Assembly: GCA_024760905.1 (NCBI GenBank) | Contig: CM045738.1 | Span: 52,036,927 to 52,100,926, forward strand | Source of the DNA: Plotosus lineatus | Taxonomy: Eukaryota > Chordata > Actinopteri > Siluriformes > Plotosidae | DNA length: 64,000 bases | Direction: 5' to 3' | In this document: one piece after another, positions 32,498-42,690 of the stretch | How the letters are laid out: every line of letters begins with the position of its first letter | Numbering within the stretch: the stretch's first letter is position 1 | The notes under the pieces: model-generated | What the model was told of the DNA's origin: nothing | What the model saw: the letters and a program-made list of their open reading frames with translations, nothing else | Databases searched by the model: none | Made by a program: the position numbers and the translations under genes

Positions 32498-32722
32498 ATG
32501 GGGGGTAAAAACAGTAAACCTAGAGATGAATTATAATGTGGAGATTGGAAAGCAGTAGAAAAACAGGCACCTGATAGAAATAAATATTTAGATTTATGGG
32601 TTAGTAAGTATGGATTCAACGGACAGTTAAAGGTAACAAAATTAATAGAATTACAGGGAGCTATTAGACGTAACTGTAAAAATAATACAGAAAAAGAAAG
32701 CATTCCGATTACAAGTGGATGA
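32498..32722 (+). pseudogene. Second gag N-terminus with myristoylation-type start
   Basis: ATG at 32498 opens MGGKNSKPRDEL, then a stop. The same frame continues DRNKYLDLWVSKYGFNGQL and KVTKLIELQGAIRRNC. The glycine at position 2 with following lysine and serine resembles an N-myristoylation signal of retroviral matrix proteins. It is different from the gag start at 30247. It ends where protease-like sequence of the main provirus begins. Confidence 0.55.
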
Positions 32723-32939
32723 CAGGGAAGGGCTCCCTCAGATTCCAAGCTATCCCCGCCGAGGGGCATTTCATGCCAGATATTTGACTTCGGCCCATAG
32801 AATGATTTGGGAGGGAATACTCAGGTGCTCTCTCCTCTCGGTCAACTAGCTTTGTGGGTATTGATGGGGTTACTTTCTCGTCACAGCTTACACCCCCACT
32901 CCCTCTGCGTTGTCCCGACGACCCCGCTCTCGATGCATT

Positions 32940-33080
32940 ATAAATCACTTATTTTTGTGTATATGCAGGAATGTCCATTTAATTTACCCGGTCATGATCT
33001 TATGAGTCTCCTCGGTTTACAAATTTCTTTTCATGGTTCGAGCATGATCATCTCCACGTCAGAATCTCTGTCCCCTTTTT
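32940..33080 (+). pseudogene. Retroviral protease C-terminal scrap
   Basis: The frame contains CPFNLPGHDLMSLLGLQI, matching the C-terminal helix region of retroviral aspartic proteases (N-L-x-G-x-D-L). The catalytic D-T/S-G triplet is not present upstream, so the active site has been deleted. Confidence 0.6.
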
Positions 33081-33139
33081 TGATTTCAATAACCTCCTGT
33101 GAATTACCTTTTAATGTTAACGCAGCATGTGCAGTGAGT

Positions 33140-33830
33140 GAGGTGGCAGAGCAGTGTTCGCCCCTCGATCAACTGCCCAGGACATTATGGGTCGAACATA
33201 AGAATGATGTGGGCTGCGTCAATTGTACTCCTTATGAGGCTAAGCGTCCCTGTAGAACCAGACACTCGGCCTCTGTTTGCATTGACACATGGGCAGCAGC
33301 AGTGCACCTGGACACACCTCTCACAGGGTTTCATTGATTCTCCCGCGGTGTTTGCCACCGTTGTACGGGACGCACTAGGGTGCTTTGTTCCCCCTGATGG
33401 TTCCTGTGTCCACTCCTATGCAGATGACTTCGGCATCAAGCTCCGTGATCTGTTTTCAAGCCACACTCGCTGTCCTTCAGCTCTCTCGGGTCTCAAAGAA
33501 ATTGAGCCAAGATCGCGTCAAGATCAACATCGACACCCAGCGACCGGCTACCAAGCATGCCTTACTTGCTTTCCTGGGGTTGATCAAGTACTGCAGGCAG
33601 TGGATCCCAGACTGCTCTCTCTCTATGACAAGTGCCTCCGGTCCGCAATACACCACACGGACCCACTCCAGCAACCACTCGTATGGACTGAGGACATGCA
33701 AAATGCCTTTGCAGCCCTCAAAACGGCCCTCTGCTCGGCTCCAGCTCTGGGCCTGTCGAACTATGAACTGTCATTTCACCTCTAAGTTGCTCACCAAGGG
33801 GGAACTGCCTCTGGGGTGTTGGCTCAGGAG
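33140..33830 (+). pseudogene. Retroviral reverse transcriptase (broken)
   Basis: Across two frames: a spacer LDQLPRTLWVEHKNDVG, then LSQGFIDSPAVF and the active site Y-A-D-D at 33417-33428, then FLGLIKYCRQWIPDCS and WTEDMQNAFAALKTALCSAPALGL, the thumb and connection. The fingers region is largely missing between about 33270 and 33300, and several frame changes occur. It is of gamma/epsilon type and part of the provirus 28161-37795. Confidence 0.88.
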
Positions 33831-34239
33831 CATGGCGGGGGGATGAGGCCCTGTGCTTTCCTTTCAAAACACTAGACACTGTAGCTCAAGGTTTACCTGC
33901 GTGTCTTTGTGCTGTGGCTGCCTGTGCGTTAGTGGTTTTAGACGCCGAGAGGATCGTCTTGTCGCACCCTTTGATTTTATACTCACAACATCAGGTCCAA
34001 CAGATCCTACGAAATTTAAATACACAACACATGTCATAACAGCGCAGGTCAGGATACGAGGTCAATTCTATGCGCCATTGATAACCTCACGATTAAATCT
34101 ACTTCTTCTCTTGATACCGTGGCTCACGCCTTACAGCGTCTGCTTAATACTCAAAATGACTGTGAGCCCTGTCCTCACGGCTGTTTGCAAGAAATTGTTG
34201 TTGCTACAAGTATTAGGTCTGATTTGTGTTCTACACCTT

Positions 34240-34430
34240 TACCTACAGGTGAGGCTCTGTTTGTGGATGGGTCATGCTCTAAACCTGTCGACGGTACCTT
34301 TCACTGTGGATATGCCGTCTGCCGCCTTTCAGATATAGTGATCGAATCTCATCCACTCCCCTTTACGTCTGCTCAAGCTGCAGAATTGTTTGCTCTTACT
34401 CGCGCGTACATCTTATCTGCTAGCAGTGCA
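34240..34430 (+). pseudogene. Retroviral RNase H fragment
   Basis: The frame 34119-34478 contains ALFVDGSCSKPVDG (first catalytic aspartate), the strand YAVCRLSDIVIESHPLP and AQAAELFALTRA (catalytic glutamate). The sequence then joins integrase-type sequence with the rest of RNase H and the integrase zinc-binding HHCC domain missing, an internal deletion near 34430-34460. Confidence 0.85.
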
Positions 34431-34454
34431 TCAACATCTGCCACAACCAAATAC

Positions 34455-35144
34455 ACCATTCCAGGAATGGCAAATTGATTATACCCACATGCCAAGACAG
34501 AGACCATACAAATATCTATTGGTAATGGTTGATAAATTCTCACTCTGGGTGGAAGCTTTCCCATGCAGCAATGAGAATGCTAGAGTGGTGGTTCAGAAAT
34601 TGACACAAGAAATTATCCCGCGATATGAAATTCCGGTGGGACTAGACTCGGACAGAGGGATCCCCTTCACGCCCAAGGTATCCCAACTGCTCGCAACAGC
34701 ACACACATGACTCCACACGAACTACAGACCGGTAGACCATTTCCTGGACCACACATAGCACCGGACACTGACCCACAAAACCTAACCCATAAACAATACT
34801 GTCGTGAATTGCAAAGTCTCGTTGCAGCCTTTTCAGATCAAGTGAGGGAGCAGCACCAGGCATCTACCGGCGGCCTTTCAGACACAGAGTGGGTCCTCCT
34901 GAAAGTCCTCAAGCGAAAGTGGACGGAGCCAAGGTGGACAGAACCCTACAAGATCAAAGAGCGCACCTCGCACGCCGTCCGGCTGGACAGCAAGGGCGAC
35001 ACCTGGTATCACTGGAGCCAGTGCGCAGCGGCAGAAGCTCCCGCCAGATCACTCGTCAACACACACAGGGACCTGTGTGAAGCAGCAACCTCGTTACCGG
35101 CCGGTGACGAAGAAAAAGACCACCAACAACGCAGGGCAGAATAA
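34455..35144 (+). pseudogene. Retroviral integrase fragment
   Basis: The frame 34390-34710 carries PFQEWQIDYTHMPRQRPYKY with the first catalytic aspartate and VDKFSLWVEAFP, then GLDSDRGIPFT with the second. The segment bearing the catalytic glutamate is missing near 34700. The C-terminal part (34707-35144) resumes with MTPHELQTGRPFPGP and a C-terminal strand domain, KVLKRKWTEPRWTEPYKIKE to WYHWSQC. The triad is incomplete, so the enzyme cannot be active. Confidence 0.85.
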
Positions 35145-35432
35145 TCCCTGGGTGGCAAAAGGGGGTGAGGTAGTCTAACCCTCACCCTCACGGCAAGGCG
35201 GAGGAACAACGCGCCCCTGCAACAAGTAGCGTGCCAAGCTACCAACGCAAGTTTGAGGAGTGTTATTCCAATTATACTGTTTTTAATTATATTGTAATGT
35301 GCTTTTGCTTCGAGTTGTGTGACAAAGAGTAGTGAAGGTCAGAATTTCTTTAAGGTGTAGCGCGTGACCCTTCCTTAAATACAGTGAAGAATTTACTCTG
35401 TCATATTGAAGGTTTAGCTTGCTAGTTTCTAC

Positions 35433-37040
35433 ATGGAAGGTAAAGCCAGATGGGGTCTCTCCTCGAGTTCACTCATGTGTATTTCTTTTTTAGTCTCCTT
35501 GTTGGTGGTGCTCCCCATCCTGTGGGTACTTGACCCGCCCCTTACTCCCTCACAGAACGATATAACCACCACAGCCCACAGCAGACGCCGACGATTAGTC
35601 ACACTAACTAGATTCACTTCGCGCAGCCTGGACAAGTGCCTGGTCAAATATGGGGGTATAGAAATTAAGTACGTCAAAGGCACTAAAGCCACATTTACTT
35701 TTGACCTTTGTACTGTTATAAACTGCGCAGGTAAGAACACCACGTGGCAGGGATACGGCATCTATCTCTGTGCGGCCTTGAGTTATGCGGCGCATGCCCG
35801 ATGGTGCCCTTTCTGGGGGAACATTATAGCGTACACCGGGGCACGGACACCGGAAGTCCATACCGCCGAGAGATTACGCGGACGAGTTACAATACAGCGC
35901 AACTTTCACATAAGCCAGAATCCTATCTCCCTGTCCATCAATAACATGTACACCTGTCTCGGGGAACGAGCGGATCAGTGGGGTCTCCGGGGTTGTATTG
36001 GGGGCGAATGCATCATCACTCTAGGAGTATCGATATCTGGATCCGACCCCTTGGGCCTCATCAAAATTACTCTGGTGGACCCTTTCAAAGTCACAACTTT
36101 GAAATCACATTCACCCAAGTACCCAGCGATTAATGCGACCCTTTCCCCTCAAATGGACAGTGTAAAGGTTCATGATTTTTCAAAAGATTCCCCGATTCAG
36201 ATTATTCGGATCACTATTGTACCAGCCTCAGCATCAAACCTATTAGGTGTCCTTTCACGCACACGCAAAGTCCATCTCCTCGTTCGACATTAAGCACACG
36301 CACCGGTCGATTCCGCGCTTGGGAAGCAAGGCTTTCAAGGGTCTCCCACTTATATCGATGCAATCGGGCGTTCCTCATGCGCGCGTGCGGACGAATACAA
36401 ATTAGTAGACCAGATTGCGGGTGGGTTTGAATCTTCCATTTGCTGGTGGTGCACTATCAACAAGAATGTCGATAGGATCAATTATATTCACTATAATGTT
36501 CAACGCTTGACCAATCTCACCAGGGATGCCGTGGAAGGACTGGCAGCTGAGCTCAGGGCCAATTCACTTATGACATATCAAAACCGCATGGCTATAGATT
36601 TTTTACTTCGTGCCCACGGTGGCGTTTGCTCCATGTTTGGGGAAGAGTGCTGCACCTTCATACCCAATAACACCGCGCCAGACGGGTCTGTCACGAAGGC
36701 CTTGGATGGGCTGCGGACTCTGGCCACCGAGCTGAGGGAACACTCAGGTGTTGATAATGTTATACTTGATTGGCTGGACAGACACTTCGGTAAGTGGAAA
36801 GGTTTGATCGTTTCAGTTGTGATATCCATCATCTCGGTGGCCGGACTCCTCGCCCTATGTGGCTGCTGTTGCATGCCCTGCATTCGTTCCCTATGTATTA
36901 GGTGCATCTCTTTCACTCTGGAAAAAGGGGGCCCTTTTTCTCCCCCTCCATATCAATTTCCTCAGTTGTTGGCCGAGTCGGAAGCTCTCCTTTCGCCGAG
37001 GTCTCTGGTGGATGAAGTCGCACTTAGACCCCAGTTCTGA
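35433..37040 (+). pseudogene. Envelope 2 (SU N-terminal part plus TM)
   Basis: The frame 35433-36293 starts with a hydrophobic signal-anchor (MCISFLVSLLVVLPILWVL), then a basic cluster SRRRRL and a surface-type domain with N-x-T sites (NTT, NAT). After a stop at 36291, TM continues in a frame to 37040: CWWCTINKNVDRINYI, the CX6CC motif at 36627-36653 (C-SMFGEE-CC), an anchor LIVSVVISIISVAGLLALCG and a cysteine-rich tail. The distal SU block with the W-W-C-G-D motif seen in envelope 1 is absent here, so the gene is deleted as well as interrupted. Confidence 0.85.
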
Positions 37041-37218
37041 TTAGATTTTACTATGGGCAATTTTGCATGCGGTTAGAGTTTTTATAGATATCATATTTGC
37101 TTAGATCTTTACGGATTTCATAATTGTCTTTTATATAGCCTTTCTATTGCTTGGGTACGTTTTCTCTGCTGTTCTATTTTTGTTATGAATGGTTCCTTGG
37201 TTGATCTCCTAAAGGAGA

Positions 37219-37232
37219 TCAAAAGGGGGAAT
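37219..37232 (+). promoter_or_regulatory. Retroviral polypurine tract
   Basis: atcaaaagggggaa directly upstream of the 3' LTR start at 37233 is the expected primer site for plus-strand DNA synthesis. Confidence 0.85.
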
Positions 37233-37795
37233 TGTAAAAGTGTATCACATAATCATGTTCTCTGGTGCACATACTGTTTTATATAACTGCATAATGGTGC
37301 TTTATTTTTCTATGTTTTGCTATACTTAAATGTTTGTTGAGAATAATCAAATGGAATGCTTAAGGGGCCATTCTTCATGTCTGTTGTAAAAGTGTATACT
37401 TAAACAGAAGTGCATGCTGGGTACCCGTGACACACAGAGCCTTTCACTGTTAGTGTGACCTTCAACAGACTCAACAGTTTCTAGCTGTAGATTACTTCGA
37501 GGTCAGGAGGTGGGGGGTGTTTGGGGGTTGTGACGCTCCCGAAAAGAGCCCAGATTTATCGCATCCTGTTGAGATAACAACGCATCAAAGACCCAGTCAC
37601 AAACCCGGAAGGAGGAACCTGCTCTGCAGCCCTTAAAAGCACCCCCCCGCGAGGGAGACCTCAGACCTTAACGAGCGTGTCTTTTATGCATGTTTGTTGG
37701 GTCTCCGTCCTCTGCAGACGACGCAATAAAGCTTCTCATATTCAACTCAAAACCAGTCTCCAGTCGTCTTCTTCCACATTCAACGGATCTTAACA
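37233..37795 (+). repeat. 3' LTR of the endogenous retrovirus
   Basis: Same 563-bp length as the 5' LTR with two visible differences. Its AATAAA is at 37725-37730. It is followed by ATAA, matching the bases before the 5' LTR. Confidence 0.95.
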
Positions 37796-37799
37796 ATAA

Positions 37800-38780
37800 T
37801 ATGAACAAAACAAGACAAAATTCACATTATTTACAACTTGGACCTAAACCATATACAAATTAACCAAGGGTCCCATAGTCACCAAGCTCCTGCAGCAGGG
37901 TAAATTTAGTGATGGTGCATGTGCTGGCAGGGAAAGGCTTGCCATCCCGCATGTCGGACGAAACCACTGATGACCATCCTCACTTGGGCTGTGCGTGGAC
38001 GTGGATGCTGAACTGTGTCGATGAAGTCCTGAACAATGAAACTTAGGTAAAGCGTATTACATGGTTCACCTGAGATGAGTTGATCCATGATCCACCCGAA
38101 GAGCCACGAGGAGACTGGAAGGGCCCCTAGCCAGTCGGCCACAGGTCCTTAATATAGATTTCCCCCAACAAGTTGTTTTCTCTCTGGTACAAGCCTGAGC
38201 AAGCCCAGACAAGCCCCAACATGTCTGTGTTGCTCCTCCCTTCCATTGGATTGCTCAACTCCAGTCCTTTCCACCGTTTTCTATAGGATGCAGCACTCCC
38301 CTGTGATTTTGCAACACCCCAAAGCATTGTACAATACCACCAGTACACGTGCACCCAGGTCTCACACCACTACTACCTTAAAGTACATGTGCCCTTAAAC
38401 GTAGGGCATCTATGTGTGAACCTATCAATAGCCCTGACTGACCAATGTGTACCAGTGAGTAGATACAGCAAACATATATCATATAAGTATTTTAGCAAAG
38501 ATACGCAGGACCCCGAATTTAGACTTAATGGCCACCTTTTATATTACACATAAATGTACATGCTCGTAACACTGTGATATTTATTGATAATAAAATATAA
38601 ACATTATACACCATACATATAAAAACACCTTTCAATGCATCCTCTTTGAAAAACATACAGCACTGTAGTTTTCAAAAATGCATTAAGTCTGAGCAGCTCA
38701 GCCACGCCCCTCAGCCGAAGCGAGTGAGAAAGTTAAGAGAGTGAATTTTAGCGTGAGAAAGTTAGAGAGCATTACTAACC
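37800..38780. other. Unassigned stretch downstream of the provirus
   Basis: Minus-strand open segments (37906-38142, 38127-38354) contain readable but unrecognised peptide, for example VSSWLFGWIMDQLISGEP. This may be a decayed transposon gene. Nothing is assignable with confidence. Confidence 0.3.
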
Positions 38781-39640
38781 AAAGAAGCTTAGGGGGTTAG
38801 GGTTAGGGTGAGATGTTAGGGAAGCCGAGGGGCTAGCCTAAGAGTCAGGGTCCCCGGTGTGTACCGGTGCGCCCCGTTGTGCACGGTCCTTCCCCCACGT
38901 CATTCAGGCCCCCCAGGGGACCAGCCATCCACGAAGCAAGTTGACCCCCAGCCATAGGTTGGGGTTGAGCCAGGCTTGGGGCAATTTCGAGTTTGGTTAT
39001 CGATAAGAAGTGAAGTGTATTTTTGGGTTGCTAGAAGGGGACCATGGGGTGTGCTCCCCTAGGTTATCCAGCAGAGGGCAGGCTAAGGCCACGTGGAAGA
39101 GGGGGAATTGGGCCTGGGTCGAGGTTGTGGTTAAGGTTTGGGCTTGGGGTTAGGGGCTAGAGGTTAAGGTTAGGGTTGGGGTCAGGGTATAGGTTTGGGG
39201 TTAGGAGCTAGAGGTTAGGGTTGGGGTCAAGGTATAGGTTTGGGGTTAGGGGCTAGAGGTTAAGGTTAGGGTTGGGGTCAGGGTGGAGGTTTGGGGTTAG
39301 GGGCTAGAGGTTAAGGTTAGGGTTGGGGTCAGGGTATAGGTTTGGGGTTAGGGGCTAGAAGTTAAGGTTAGGGTTGGTGTCGGGGCATCGGTTTGGGGCT
39401 CGGGGCTAGAGGTTAAGGTTAGGGCTGGGGCCGGGGTTTCGGTTTGGAGCTCCCGGTTCGGGGCTTGGGTCAGGCTCAGTTAGGCTGAGATGTTCGGGGA
39501 GCCAAAAGGCTAGCCTGAGAATCATAGTCCCCGGGGTGCACCCGCGCATCCCGCCGTGCCCGGTCCTCACCCTACGTCATTCGGATTCCCCCATGGATCC
39601 ATCATCCACGAAGTAGCCCCGGGGGTTTAAGCTAGAGAGG
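38781..39640. repeat. GGTTAGGG-rich interspersed repeat, copy 1, with 51-bp minisatellite
   Basis: Flanks (ggggctagcctaagagtc near 38829; catccacgaagtagccccgg near 39604) match copy 2 at 59740-60330. Inside, from about 39130 to 39430, about six units of roughly 51 bp share gtttggggttaggggctaga and aggttaagg-ttagggttgggg. The telomere-like GGTTAGGG arises within each unit, not as a pure hexamer array. No coding sequence. Confidence 0.85.
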
Positions 39641-39727
39641 TTCAGAAAGTGTTCAGAATTCGTTTTTTTATGACTCGCATCATAAATCTTGGCACAAATT
39701 TTACGCCGGATGCCCGCAACCCTCTGC

Positions 39728-39980
39728 GGGCAGTGGTGGTCTAGTGGTTAGGGCGCAGGACGCTGAGCCTAAGGTTAGGGGTTCGAATCCCCACAAGGTT
39801 GTCACTGTCCCCCCCCCCCCAGTGCAGCTAACTGGGTTATCAAAGGCAGACCATGTCTCTCACTCAGAGGCATGTAAAAGAGCCATTGCTCACTTTCTTA
39901 AAGAATAGGCTGCAGCGTGTTTCTACGACCTGGAGAGGGATAGACTCCACCAGGCCAAATCAACCCAAGTCTTACACCAA
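39728..39980 (+). mobile_element. tRNA-derived SINE, type A head with alternative tail
   Basis: Head gggcagtggtggtctagtgg and B-box ggttcgaatcccc, with the normal body to tgtttctacg. Instead of the usual tail the copy continues acctggagagggatagactc and gccaaatcaacccaagtc. The same alternative tail is present at 56652-56705, so it defines a subfamily and is not random decay. Confidence 0.82.
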
Positions 39981-40102
39981 CATCGGTCTTCAGTATTAAA
40001 GTTGCTCGGTTTACCACAAAGAAGAAGGAGGATTTATCTGGGCTTGTGCCCCCCCTCATTATATAAATTAAACTTCGTCCCAACTCTCAAAAAAAACCAC
40101 AT

Positions 40103-40140
40103 GCCTTTTCCTTTCGGCTTTTTTCCCTTTTTCAGGGGTC
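40103..40140 (-). mobile_element. SINE type A tail scrap
   Basis: Minus strand ends cccctgaaaaagggaaaaaa then gccgaaaggaaaagg, only the 3' end of a type A SINE copy. Confidence 0.6.
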
Positions 40141-40208
40141 TGTAATTACTCCAAATCGTTTTAGATGTGAAATAATCTGGGCATTGTACCCTGACATGGA
40201 CCTGCATT

Positions 40209-41040
40209 CTACTTGGTAATTTCCTTTATGAACTCACTGATCCTGCTGTATTCATAGGCAACTCGGACAGGAAGAATCGCTTCCCGAAGGTGAATAAATT
40301 AATGAAAGGGGAGAGGAGGGTTTGTTTGAAATTCAGAGAACACAAACAGTCATGATAATTCAAGACAGTATATTTAATAAAACTTACACTGGCCATCCTG
40401 TTGGGCTCCTTATACACCACCTGTGGAGAAAGGAGCTATTATTAAATAGTAATTAACACACCTTTATTAAACACAAGCGAGCAAACTTTATGGAGTGAAA
40501 CTAATTATCACTGCTAACTGATCAGCAAGTGAAAGGTTTCTATCTTCTTATTTACTTCCAGACGGTACACACGGGGTTTCTGGGGAATACAATTGTTATG
40601 TCACTGTTTTCACTCACGACACTGTTTCAGCTTCGACATTTACAACATAAATCATAAAGCTGACACGAAAAGGAGAGAATCATTAAGCTGAGCTTGACTG
40701 TAACTCACACACAGTTAACATTGGATGCTAATTAATCAACTAGCACAGCACGACAGCATAGAATCGAGAACAAACCTGATTTATTACAGAATTCCTTGAA
40801 GATATCACATTACATATTCTCTTTAAAATTCACCACAGATGTAAACACCAAGGAGAATGATTTTTGTTCTTACCTGTATTGTTCCTGTGTAAATTAAACG
40901 GTTTCTAAATATTCCTGGAAGGGCTTCAAGGTTTTTCAGTCACCGATGACGACACTACGGCAACCCGCGAGGAAAACCAAAGCCCACCTTTCCAGGAGAC
41001 CAGTGACGCGGGGAATGTTTTTTCTTCGACGTCATTGCAG
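40209..41040 (-). CDS. Candidate small spliced transcription unit, unrecognised
   Basis: On the minus strand a CpG-containing stretch near 41030-40900 with tgacgtcgaag (CRE-like) could be a promoter and first exon, ending in acaatacag with donor gtaagaa at 40873. A second short exon (about 40420-40390) has acceptor tctccacag and holds ATG in the context acaggATGG. A third (40279 downward) follows a pyrimidine tract and an AG; joined, it would give a 25-codon frame (with PVRVAYEYSRISEFIKEITK) ending at 40209. I do not recognise the peptide. The splice sites look better than random, but the gene is unproven. It could be a 5' end whose remaining exons are lost. Confidence 0.22.
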
Positions 41041-41184
41041 GAGACACTTTATGGTTATATACTGTAGTTCAGTTATTCGTGTTATTGTATTGAAACATTT
41101 GTTTACCTGTGTTTAACAGTTTCTTGTATAGTTTTTGCCGATGAAATACATTGAATTCTCAAAAACATAAAATAAATAAATAAA

Positions 41185-41252
41185 TAAAATGTGTGTGTGT
41201 GTGGGGGGGGGGGGGGGGGGATCTGTTCTCTCTCTCTCTCTCTCTCTCATGT
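41185..41252. repeat. Compound microsatellite (TG)n-G-run-(CT)n
   Basis: (TG)n at about 41190-41202, a run of about 18 G at 41203-41220 and (CT)n at 41227-41249, directly beside the hAT-type copy at 41258. Confidence 0.9.
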
Positions 41253-41257
41253 AAAAC

Positions 41258-41465
41258 AGGGGTCCATTCAAAGAGCCATTTGGACACGTTTTCCACAGAA
41301 AACAAAACACTGGGAGCCACAAATATTTTTTGACATTTAAAATCAAATAACACTACATATAACGCTCTGTCCCCTTTTTCCTTCATGTTAATATAAAACA
41401 ACAACGTGTTGCATTGATTTGAACGACTGCAAAGATAATTACAATTCTGCTTGCAACAAAAACAT
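41258..41465 (+). mobile_element. hAT-type non-autonomous element, copy 2
   Basis: Starts caggggtccattcaaagagc with the second half of the family terminus lost, then follows copy 1 (18256) through tgggagccac, tgttaatataaaacaacaac and gtgttgcattgattt. Confidence 0.6.
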
Positions 41466-41530
41466 AGATTAAAAAAAGAGGTTGAAAAAAGTTACTTTCA
41501 ATGAAAATTCCCAATATCTATTTGAGTTCT

Positions 41531-41618
41531 GAGGCGGTGGTGGTTTGAAGGTAAAGGTGCTGGATCACTGATCCTAAGGTTGGGGGTTCAAGCCTCACTC
41601 TTCACAAGGTTGTCACTG
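41531..41618 (+). mobile_element. SINE type A head fragment
   Basis: A diverged tRNA-like head (ggcggtggtggtttgaaggt) and gatcctaaggttgggggttcaag B-box region, ending at gttgtcact. The body and tail are missing. Confidence 0.65.
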
Positions 41619-41639
41619 ACAGTAGGAGAGTGGAAGTGC

Positions 41640-42690
41640 ACCAAAATCCATCCTACCAGACCCTAGGATTGTGGCCCCTGTATGCTGGGGAATCGAGATG
41701 GTTCTGTGGCAAGCCCAGCAGAGGAAACTGGATCCTGGTAATGGTCTTCCAAATAAACTCTTTGTTCCCACTTCTGTGCACTCCAAATTTGTCCAATGGA
41801 CGTTCTTTATGTCTGATGAATTGTCCAGGTACAGGCAGAACACTGAAATTTATTTAAAGATTCTAGTGGAAATAAATGAGTGCTAATGTGAAGTCTTTTG
41901 CCACTACTTGCTGAGTTTGTGCACAGAATAAATTCCCCCACACCACCCCTCAGAGTCTCCTCCAACCCCACCTCTACCCAAGTGACCTTGGTCGCACATT
42001 TCTTTGATTTCATTTCAGGCTTGCCCCCCCCCCAGGAAACAGTTATTTTGGTGATGAGGGACCGGTTTTCTAAAGCCTGCTATTTAATTCCCTTTTTCAA
42101 ACTTCCCTCTGCGAATGAAACTGCTGAAGTTATGAACGTGTTTTCAGGGTTTTCTGCCTTTCACTTAATGTCGTAGCAGCTCAAGGTCCACAATTGAATT
42201 CAAGTTCTGTGGGTCCTTCTGTAAGCTAACTGGTTTCAATTTCACCTCAGGCTTCCATCCAGAATATAATGGGTAGAGAATTAAGACTGGGAGACAGCCT
42301 CCACCAAACCGTCATCATGGAGCAGGTATGTGGTCTGGGCAGAGTACGTGCATAAAACCACGTGTTGCTCTTCTCCAGGCCTGTCCCCTTCAAATGTCAG
42401 TTCAGGTTTCAACACCCGTTTTTCATGGAGCACGGAATGGATGTTGAGGTCCCTGGAGCTCAAGACTTCGTCTGATGGTGCAGGCATGTCTGACGCCCTT
42501 CAGAGAGCTTTGCGTCTATGCTTACGCCAGGCCAACCATCGACACAGAACTGCACCACTACTCTGTAAATTGACTCTGCAGTTTGTGGGGCCTTTCAAGG
42601 TCCTGGGAAGAGTTAATCTCATCTCTTACTGCCTTCGGCCTCCTCCAACTGTGTGGATTAATCCCACTTTTTTCTTGTTTCCCAGTTACT
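41640..42690 (+). pseudogene. Ty3/gypsy-type pol remnant (integrase to C-terminus)
   Basis: In several frames: [59 protein letters not shown] (integrase core start, with the first aspartate replaced or shifted), and near 42590-42680 a C-terminal block with FVGPFKVLGRVN then PPPTVWINPTFFLFP, typical of the gypsy integrase GPF and chromodomain-adjacent region. Many stops; no LTRs seen. An old dead copy. Confidence 0.72.

Larger units (their letters stand above)
28161..37795 (+). mobile_element. Endogenous retrovirus, complete LTR pair, defective interior
   Basis: Two 563-bp direct repeats (28161-28723, 37233-37795) begin TG and end CA. The host sequence ATAA flanks both sides (28157-28160, 37796-37799), a 4-bp integration duplication. 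A tRNA-Pro primer site, long repeat-containing leader, gag, protease, RT, RNase H, integrase and envelope pieces follow in retroviral order, and a polypurine tract precedes the 3' LTR. The gammaretrovirus-like primer and CX6CC envelope place it near gamma/epsilon-type fish retroviruses. All genes carry stops, shifts or deletions, and one block (about 30740-32730) appears to come from a related but different virus. Confidence 0.93.

Noticed and set aside
32807..33337. A novel host gene from the 176-codon frame
   Set aside because: It contains protease-end and RT-spacer motifs of the surrounding provirus.
33138..35144. A possibly functional retroviral pol gene
   Set aside because: Frames are split, and the RT fingers, integrase zinc domain and catalytic glutamate segment are missing.
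39130..39430. Interstitial telomere
   Set aside because: GGTTAGGG occurs once or twice per 51-bp unit, not as a pure TTAGGG array; better called a minisatellite.
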